From DASPKW01 sp038244055 (lineage in GTDB: Bacteria > Planctomycetota > Phycisphaerae > Tepidisphaerales > Tepidisphaeraceae): 11,138 bases of DNA. The first letter of the stretch is position 1. The number at the start of each line of letters is the position of its first letter. Shown one piece after another: positions 1 through 6,162 of the stretch. A program made the position numbers and the translations under genes. The stretch spans positions 1-11,138 of the forward strand of contig JBBRTW010000223.1 in assembly GCA_038244055.1 (NCBI GenBank), written 5' to 3'. The notes beneath the pieces are model-generated. The model was not told where the DNA came from. It did no database searches and saw nothing but the letters and a program-made list of their open reading frames with translations.

Positions 1-2
1 AG

Positions 3-1913
3 GCCGCGCCACCGCGCCGGCCGAGCTTGATCGAAACCCTGGAAGACCGCGTTCATCTGACCACAACGCCCTGGAGCTGGCAGGCGACACTCATCGGGCA
101 GGATCGGGCGGTCGCGAAATATCCTTCACTGACGGGCGCGGGCTATTCCATCGCGGTAATCGATTCGGGCGTGGACTACAGGCATCCGTCATTGGGCGGG
201 GGATTCGGTGCCAATTACAAGGTCATCGCGGGGTACGATTTTGAATCCAATGACGCGAACCCATTCTCGGATACGGTGGCGCACGGCACGGCGACGGCCG
301 CCATCGCCGCGGGAAACGCCTTCGATTACGCCGGCCAACATTATCAGGGAATCGCGCCCGGCGCGAACATCATCGCCCTGCGCGTGAATGGGGTTGACGA
401 TGTCAAAGCCGCCTTCGACTGGATTCACGTCAACGCCGCCAAGTATCACATCGCGGCCGTCAACTACGTCGATCTCACCCAGGGCAACGCCAACGTCTAC
501 AAGGCCTCGCTGAAAACCGTCATCAACGATGGCATTTTCGTCTCGCGCCCCTCGGGCAACGCCGGGCCGACGCAGATTCTTTACCCCGCGCTCGATCCGG
601 CCGACTTCATGGCCGGCTCGGTGAACTCGGCCGGGAAGATCAGCGATTTCACAACGCGCGGCGCGGAACTGGACATGCTCGCGCCGGGCGAGAACCTGAT
701 CGTCCCCTACTACGATGTGACCACCCACGCCAGCATCATCGCCACCAACGGCGATGGCACGAGTTGGGCCTCACCCGCCATCGTCGGCGCGGCGGTGCTC
801 ATCAAACAGGTCGATCCCACGTTCACCAACCTGCAGATCATGAAGATCATGCAGGACAGCGGCACGGCCACCTACGACCCGGATTCGAAGCTGACTTTCA
901 AGCGCCTGAACCTTGCGGGGGCAATTGCACTGGCCTATCAGCGGCACACCGGCGAGGTCATACCTCCCGCCGCCACCGCTCCGGCGACCGGCTCGGCCCT
1001 GATGCCGTTTGGTGGAATCGCGCCAACCATCGCCGCCAGCGGCGTAACCGTCCTCCAGGCCGAGAATTTCGACAATGGCGGCGAGGGCGTCGCCTATCAC
1101 GATCATGAATCGGCCAACCAGGGCAACGACCCCTACCGCGCCGGTTCCGGCGTGGATCTATACAGAAGCGGCGCTACCCACATGATCTCGCATGCCTGGG
1201 CGGGTGAGTGGGCGGCCTACACGGTGAACGTGGCGGCCACGGGAACCTACAACTTCACCGCGCGCCTGGCATCGGTGGGCAAGGGCGGCACATTCCACAT
1301 CGAAGTGGATGGCGTCAACAAAACCGGCACCATGACTGCGCTGAACTCGGGAAGCTGGACGGCCTTTGGCAACACCTCGAAGGCGAGCGTGAGCCTGTCG
1401 GCCGGGGAGCATGTGATCAAGCTGGTTCTCGATACCAACGGACCGGTGGGGGCGGTGGGGAATATCGACTCGTTCTCATTCACCGCGACGGCGGCCGCAG
1501 CGCCGGTGGCAACGCCGATGGTCGCGGTCGCGAAATACTCGGCCCTCGGCGGCATTTATGCGGCCGACTTCAGCGCCAAGTCCGGCGTGCAGGCGCTATC
1601 CGGTGTTTTGACCGATCTGGATGCGGGCGACTGGGCTCAATACAAGGGCGTGAATTTCGGCGCTGGCGCAACCAAATTGGTCATCAACCTGGCGGTGCCG
1701 GCGGCCTACGCGGGCAAGCAAATCATCGTCCGTACCGGCAGCGCAACCGGCGCGATCATCGGCACGATGACCACCAAATCCACCGGCGGCTGGAGCACAT
1801 TCCAGACGCAGCAACTCGCGATCACCAAGACCGCCGGCATGCAGGATATTTACCTGACCTTCGCCGGCGGCCTGGGCGTGGCGAACATTTACACGCTGCG
1901 ATTCGGGGCCTGA
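3..1913 (+). CDS. Secreted subtilisin-like (S8) serine protease with two CBM6-like domains, 5' partial
   Basis: Peptidase family S8, probably exported, cleaving proteins outside the cytoplasm. The frame is open to the left edge, so the true start lies outside; residues below count from the TTG at 27. The first residues (I-E-T-L-E-D-R-V-H-L) match the L-E-x-R-x-L segment found near the N-terminus of many planctomycetal exported proteins. The catalytic triad is complete: Asp46 (AVIDSG), His86 (AHGTAT) and Ser246 (GTSWASP), with oxyanion Asn178 (SGNAG). A linker (about 305-338) leads to a CBM6-like beta-sandwich at about 340-487, with 'VLQAENFD', 'GEWAAYTVNV', 'GTFHIEVDG' and a final 'NIDSFSF'. 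A second, shorter CBM6-like unit spans about 500-628 ('DLDAGDWAQYKGVNF' through 'ANIYTLRF'). Such modules usually bind polysaccharide, so it may act at a glycan-rich surface; that role is inferred. It is followed by 349 nt without a gene and seems monocistronic at its 3' side. Confidence 0.9.
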   Translation, partial: AAPPRRPSLIETLEDRVHLTTTPWSWQATLIGQDRAVAKYPSLTGAGYSIAVIDSGVDYRHPSLGGGFGANYKVIAGYDFESNDANPFSDTVAHGTATAAIAAGNAFDYAGQHYQGIAPGANIIALRVNGVDDVKAAFDWIHVNAAKYHIAAVNYVDLTQGNANVYKASLKTVINDGIFVSRPSGNAGPTQILYPALDPADFMAGSVNSAGKISDFTTRGAELDMLAPGENLIVPYYDVTTHASIIATNGDGTSWASPAIVGAAVLIKQVDPTFTNLQIMKIMQDSGTATYDPDSKLTFKRLNLAGAIALAYQRHTGEVIPPAATAPATGSALMPFGGIAPTIAASGVTVLQAENFDNGGEGVAYHDHESANQGNDPYRAGSGVDLYRSGATHMISHAWAGEWAAYTVNVAATGTYNFTARLASVGKGGTFHIEVDGVNKTGTMTALNSGSWTAFGNTSKASVSLSAGEHVIKLVLDTNGPVGAVGNIDSFSFTATAAAAPVATPMVAVAKYSALGGIYAADFSAKSGVQALSGVLTDLDAGDWAQYKGVNFGAGATKLVINLAVPAAYAGKQIIVRTGSATGAIIGTMTTKSTGGWSTFQTQQLAITKTAGMQDIYLTFAGGLGVANIYTLRFGA

Positions 1914-2262
1914 GCATTTTTACGCGGGGGCTGGAAGACAAGAAGAGCGGGGCGCGGTCAAACGATTGGGCGGTGATCTTTCGCCATGCCAGGGATTATT
2001 ACCAGCAAATAATGCCGGAAATTCGGCCAAAATCCGGGGGAAGCGCTCATTCCTCGCGCCCACCCGGTTGAACCCGATGGGAGCATCCCTACAATGACCG
2101 CCGAATAGTTCGCGGCGGGATCGACCAACCGCATCCGGGGGCGGTGGCATCAAGCACTGCGTGCGCCGCGCCTCGCGATTCATCGCTCCTCTAACCCCGT
2201 TCTGTTTCCCGCGCTCGTTTTCAGGCAGGATTTGCCGCGATAGATAGATCTCAGTTTTTTCG
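1914..2262. other. Intergenic region, 349 nt, no gene seen
   Basis: No convincing coding frame lies between the protease stop and the phosphatase start. The one notable signal is a candidate sigma-70 promoter at 2068-2095. A weak inverted repeat (GCCG, 6-nt loop, CGGC) near 2025-2040 has no T tract and is not called a terminator. No Shine-Dalgarno motif sits within 15 nt of the ATG at 2263; an AGGCAGGA stretch at 2223-2230 is too far away. Confidence 0.6.
2068..2095 (+). promoter_or_regulatory. Candidate sigma-70 promoter for the SpoIIE-type phosphatase
   Basis: TTGAAC at 2068-2073 (4 of 6 matches to TTGACA) is followed after a 16-nt spacer by TACAAT at 2090-2095 (5 of 6 to TATAAT). Transcription would start near 2102, giving a leader of about 160 nt before the ATG at 2263. 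It is the best -35/-10 pair seen in this gap and points the right way. It is a prediction from sequence only. Confidence 0.5.
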
Positions 2263-4005
2263 ATGGCCGAACTCGACACCGACAACCTCCGACTGACCGA
2301 CTTTCTGGACCTGGCGACGCTCCAGGAGATCCAGGATTCGTTCGCGGCCGTCGCCAACGTCAAGGCGAATATCACCGATGCCGAGGGCCGCCTGCTGACC
2401 CAGCCGACACCCACCAAGGAATTCCTGCGGCGGCAGAAGGCGCTGGAGGCCGAGGAAGATGCCCGCGGAGAGCCCGGCGGAGAGGGCCAGGGCCCGCAGC
2501 GCGAAGGCGCGGAGTACGTCGCCCCGATCATCGTCAACAACCAGCGCGTGGGCACGATCCGCATGACCGCCAACGGCGCGCTGGCGGGGATCGATGATGC
2601 CAAACTGCAAGCGCTGGCGGCCAAGCTCGGGCTGGAGGTCAAGCAGCTTCGCAGCATGGCGACGCAGATTCTCCGGGCCAAGCAGGCCCGCCCGGCGGCG
2701 ATCCAGTTTCTGTTCCTGCTGGCCAATGCGCTGGCGCGGCTCTGCTACCAGGAATTCCAGCTTCGCCAGCGGATCAACGAGCTGACGGCGGTCTACAACG
2801 TCACCATGATGCTGGCCGAGGCGCGCGACCTGACGCGCGTGTTGCAGCGGACGGCCGAGCTGGTGTGCGATGTGATGGCGTGCAAGGCGAGCTCGATCCG
2901 CCTGATCGATGTGGATCGCGATGAGCTGGTGATCCGCGCTGTCCATGGATTGTCGCCGGAGTATTTGAGCAAAGGGGCGATTCGGTTTTCCACGGCCGAG
3001 ATCGACCGCGTGGCCCTGTCGCCGCGCGGGTACGAATACGTACACGATATGCGCAGCGATCCGCGCGTGCAGTTCCCGACCGAATCGGCGCGCGAGGGGC
3101 ATGTATCGATGATGTCGGCCGGGATGCGCTACAAGGGCAAGCCGATCGGCGTCTTGCGGGTTTACACGGCCGAGGAGCGCGTCTTCACGCAACTGGAGAT
3201 CGATTTGCTCAAGGCGGTCGCGGCCCAGGCGGCGGCGGCCATCGAAAACGCGCGATTGGTCGCCGAAACCCAGGCGGCCGAAGCACTGGAAAAGCAGGTG
3301 CAGATGGCCGCCTCGGTGCAGCAGCGGATGATCCCGCAGACCGCGCCGATCGTGCGCAACCTGGAGCTGGCGGCCTGCTATGTGCCCTGTTACACGCTGG
3401 GGGGCGACTTTTACGATTTCATCCCCCTGCCCGATGACAACGTCGGGCTGGTCGTGGCGGATGTCTCGGGCAAGGGCGTTCCGGCCAGCCTGATCATGGC
3501 CAGCGTGCGGGCGGCGCTGCGGGCGCACGTCGATAATGTTTACTACCTTTACGAAGTGCTCCGCCGCGTGAACCTGATGCTCTTCCGCGACACCCGGCCG
3601 GAGGAATTCGTCACGCTCTTCTACGGCGTCTTCGATGCGCGAAACCGCCGCCTGACCTACTGCAACGCCGGCCACCCGCCGGGATTGCTCCTGCGCAAGG
3701 GAACGATCATCGAACTCGGCTCCGACAATATGGTTTTGGGCGTGAACCCGGATGAGCCTTACGCGCAGTCCATCATCCAGCTCGAGCCGGAGGATTCGCT
3801 GCTGCTGTACACCGATGGCCTGCTCGATGCGGCCGATTTCGAAAGCCGGCGCTTCGGAAAGCAGAGATTGGTCGATTCATTCAAGGCGGCCGACAAAGCA
3901 AGCGTGCAGAACGTCTGCGATCACATTCTGTGGGATGTAAGGCGCTTCGTCGGTCTGTCGAAAGCAACCGATGACATCACCATGATCGCCGCCAAGGTCG
4001 AATGA
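2263..4005 (+). CDS. PP2C-type serine phosphatase (RsbU/SpoIIE family) with PocR-like and GAF sensor domains
   Basis: A 580-residue cytosolic signalling phosphatase; no membrane segment is apparent. Residues 11-47 and 84-104 ('LTDFLDLATLQEIQDSFA', 'VAPIIVNNQRVGTIRM') resemble the two halves of a PocR-type ligand-binding domain, but a charged, Gly-rich insert replaces the Cys-rich middle. A helical linker leads to a GAF domain at about 174-332 and a short coiled coil (333-355, 'QVQMAASVQQRMIP'). The PP2C/SpoIIE domain at about 356-580 keeps all metal-site motifs: GGDFYDF (380-386), VADVSGKGVPAS (398-409), CNAGHPPG (467-474), YTDG (516-519) and TDDIT (569-573). The family dephosphorylates anti-sigma-factor antagonists in partner-switching cascades; no partner kinase or STAS protein is encoded nearby, so its target is unknown. 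The ATG at 2263 fits the start of the PocR-like domain; there is no clear ribosome binding site. Confidence 0.93.
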   Translation: MAELDTDNLRLTDFLDLATLQEIQDSFAAVANVKANITDAEGRLLTQPTPTKEFLRRQKALEAEEDARGEPGGEGQGPQREGAEYVAPIIVNNQRVGTIRMTANGALAGIDDAKLQALAAKLGLEVKQLRSMATQILRAKQARPAAIQFLFLLANALARLCYQEFQLRQRINELTAVYNVTMMLAEARDLTRVLQRTAELVCDVMACKASSIRLIDVDRDELVIRAVHGLSPEYLSKGAIRFSTAEIDRVALSPRGYEYVHDMRSDPRVQFPTESAREGHVSMMSAGMRYKGKPIGVLRVYTAEERVFTQLEIDLLKAVAAQAAAAIENARLVAETQAAEALEKQVQMAASVQQRMIPQTAPIVRNLELAACYVPCYTLGGDFYDFIPLPDDNVGLVVADVSGKGVPASLIMASVRAALRAHVDNVYYLYEVLRRVNLMLFRDTRPEEFVTLFYGVFDARNRRLTYCNAGHPPGLLLRKGTIIELGSDNMVLGVNPDEPYAQSIIQLEPEDSLLLYTDGLLDAADFESRRFGKQRLVDSFKAADKASVQNVCDHILWDVRRFVGLSKATDDITMIAAKVE

Positions 4006-4016
4006 CACTCCCGTGA

Positions 4017-4035
4017 CACGGGCGTCCCGCCCGTG
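4017..4035. repeat. Perfect 7-bp hairpin just after the phosphatase stop
   Basis: CACGGGC, a 5-nt loop (GTCCC) and GCCCGTG form a perfect stem 11 nt after the stop codon. No T tract follows on either strand, so intrinsic termination is doubtful. It may be a REP-like palindrome; GC-rich palindromes of this kind are common in planctomycetal spacers (recalled, not searched). Confidence 0.5.
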
Positions 4036-4081
4036 CGAACTGCGCCGAATTGACGCGATTCACCGCTCGCCCTCACCCCCG

Positions 4082-4105
4082 CCCTCTCCCGAGTACAGGA
4101 GAGGG
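4082..4105. repeat. Perfect 8-bp hairpin in the convergent spacer, REP-like
   Basis: CCCTCTCC, an 8-nt loop (CGAGTACA) and GGAGAGGG form a perfect stem between two convergent genes, preceded by CCTCACCCCC. The pattern of CCTCACCCC followed by CCCTCTCC and GGAGAGGG resembles a widespread bacterial intergenic repeat. It could attenuate transcription from both sides, but lacks the T run of an intrinsic terminator. Confidence 0.5.
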
Positions 4106-4145
4106 AGTACGCGCTTGCCCGGGTGGAGGAGGGAGTATGCCCACT

Positions 4146-6128
4146 TCACAGCTTCCACTTCTCATCGAAAAATCCCGCCAGTGGAATCGCTCCCGGCGCT
4201 TTGTCATCCGGGGGCGTCGTCAGATCGATAATGGCGTAATCCGGCAGCTTGGCGATCTGACGGCTGTTGGTTTTGTGGTCGGCCTGTCGGAAAGTGAAAC
4301 CGGAATTGAGGACGACATAGCGGGCCGTGTTGAGGGGATTGGGGTAGATGGCGATGAGGGCGCTTTTGTCGGCGGGGAAAGTCTTTTGGCCGACGGCGAT
4401 GGAATCGCGCGTCCACTGGATCGGGAGTTTGCCGGCGATTTTGGCGATGATGGTATTGGAAACCGGGTCGCCGAAAAGGATCAGGTTGTTGTTGGCGATA
4501 TCGTCGGCCGTGAGGTCTTTATCGAACTTCACGCGCGGCTCGCCGCGAAAGATTTTGCGCCATTCGGTGGTGGCATAAGCCAGCTCATGTTCGACCCATT
4601 TCTGCACGGCGGGATGCGCGGCCGTGCCGCTCGGTTTGACGATGATGAATGATTCCATGAAGGCATCGTCAATGGGCCCCTGCAATCCATGATGCTTCAC
4701 AAGACCCGCGGGCCCGCTTATTGCCGGATCCACACGCCATCCGCCGCTTCCCCGCTCGTAAAGCGCATCGAGATGCCCATCCTCGGCGATCCTCGGCAGG
4801 TCCAGCGCTATGCCATCAATCGTGGCCTTGGGCGTCGAACCGGCCCGGCCGGGAAATTGCCCGGCCCCGAATCGCAACGATAGCGCTGAGACATTTTTCG
4901 TTGTCAGTGTGATGTCACCCGCCGGTGAAAGCTTCGCATCCACCTGCGCCTTGTCCCAGTGCTTCTCCAGCCTTTCCACCCCAATCCAGAACATGTGATT
5001 GTAGCGCAGGGTGTACGTTGCGAAATGAATCTCCGCCGGCACCGGATTGCGCCCCTTTTCCGCGTACCCATCGAGGCGCTTTGCCAAATCCTTCTTCGCA
5101 TTCGGCTCGTATTTATGCTCGGTCTTGGGTCCCCAGACGCGCTCGAGCTTGTAGCCAAGATCGGCCAGCGCCTTCTCCATCAGCGTCCCCGATTGCTGCT
5201 GCTTGTCGAGTTCCCCGGCGTAGGCGATGGTCGGGATCATGGTCAGGTTGATCGCGATATCGGGGCAGTCGTAGAGGTGCATCAGCTTCTTCTGATAGTC
5301 GGGCAGCGCATCCCACTCGCCGGATTTATCCATGCCTTGATAAACGCGCGTCTCGCAGAAACCCGCGCCGGGGGAGGCGGCGGCGAAGAGGTCGGAGTAG
5401 TGGACCGCATGATGCCAGCCGGCCGCCCCGCCCATGGAAAAGCCGGTCGCGAGGACGCGGTTATCATCGATCGGGTATTGCCGCTTCATATCCGCGAGGA
5501 TTTCCAGCGTATCGATCTCCCCCGCGAATTTGTTGGCGCAGCAGTAGCGGCCGTAGGGGAAGACGACGAAACGATGCTCGTCGGGGGGATTGGAAGGCGC
5601 ATCGCCCGCGCTTTTTCCGGAGATGAAGGATAGCTCGGTCAAGCCTTCGCCCCGGCCATGGAAGAAGAAATCGAGGCGATACGGCCCTTTCGCCTTGGGA
5701 TCGAAATTCTTCGGCGGGATCACGAGGTAGGGCTGGATGGAGCCGTCGATTTTGGAGATGTACGCACGCGGGCCGCCGGCGGTGACCCAGGGGGATTGGC
5801 CGGCCTTCAACTCCTTGGCCCGCTGCAGGCCCGCCGCCAGCGCTGCCTTCGCCTTCTTCACATCGATCGGTTCGTGATACCGAAGCGGCCAATCGACGGC
5901 CTTGCGGTAGATCTCGACATCGGGGAGAAGCGGATTGCCTTTGAGCGCGGCGACGTCGCTGGCGAGTTCCTTGAGGCCGGCCTCCAGCGCAGCGCGGTCG
6001 GCGGCGGGAACCTCATTGCCGGGAGGTGGGATCGTGGCGGCGATGGTGGGGAGGGCGAGTGTTGTGAGAACCAGTGCGATGAGGAGAGATCGCAGGCGTC
6101 GGGTGAGGGATGGGGTCATGCTGGTCAT
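4146..6128 (-). CDS. Secreted alpha/beta hydrolase (esterase or prolyl-oligopeptidase-like)
   Basis: A 660-residue exported protein. The N-terminus (RRLR, then a hydrophobic core at about 14-28, then PTIAAT) is a typical Sec signal peptide cleaved near residue 30. After a helical region (about 42-110), an alpha/beta-hydrolase domain covers about 130-390: an HGRG oxyanion-type loop (157-160), the nucleophile elbow GFSMGG (Ser231), a likely acid in AGELD (Asp308) and a likely catalytic His338 in TEHKYEP. Three cysteines (196, 197, 258) lie near the core. The C-terminal 270 residues are not recognised; they include a beta-rich part (about 400-470) and a tail with 'LILFGDPVSN'. The fold suggests an esterase, depolymerase or peptidase; the substrate cannot be told. 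The upstream gene ends 34 nt before this one, so they are probably cotranscribed. ATG at 6128 was chosen; the in-frame ATG at 6119 is an alternative. No Shine-Dalgarno sequence is seen. Confidence 0.85.
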   Translation of the reverse strand: MTSMTPSLTRRLRSLLIALVLTTLALPTIAATIPPPGNEVPAADRAALEAGLKELASDVAALKGNPLLPDVEIYRKAVDWPLRYHEPIDVKKAKAALAAGLQRAKELKAGQSPWVTAGGPRAYISKIDGSIQPYLVIPPKNFDPKAKGPYRLDFFFHGRGEGLTELSFISGKSAGDAPSNPPDEHRFVVFPYGRYCCANKFAGEIDTLEILADMKRQYPIDDNRVLATGFSMGGAAGWHHAVHYSDLFAAASPGAGFCETRVYQGMDKSGEWDALPDYQKKLMHLYDCPDIAINLTMIPTIAYAGELDKQQQSGTLMEKALADLGYKLERVWGPKTEHKYEPNAKKDLAKRLDGYAEKGRNPVPAEIHFATYTLRYNHMFWIGVERLEKHWDKAQVDAKLSPAGDITLTTKNVSALSLRFGAGQFPGRAGSTPKATIDGIALDLPRIAEDGHLDALYERGSGGWRVDPAISGPAGLVKHHGLQGPIDDAFMESFIIVKPSGTAAHPAVQKWVEHELAYATTEWRKIFRGEPRVKFDKDLTADDIANNNLILFGDPVSNTIIAKIAGKLPIQWTRDSIAVGQKTFPADKSALIAIYPNPLNTARYVVLNSGFTFRQADHKTNSRQIAKLPDYAIIDLTTPPDDKAPGAIPLAGFFDEKWKL

Positions 6129-6162
6129 AGTGGGATGATGGAAAGGTGTTGAGATACATGCC

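Noticed and set aside
2251..3675. 474-residue open frame on the minus strand opposite the phosphatase
   Set aside because: Rich in Arg, His, Gln and Asp with no recognisable domain. It is the antisense shadow of a clearly real gene with conserved phosphatase motifs in GC-rich DNA.
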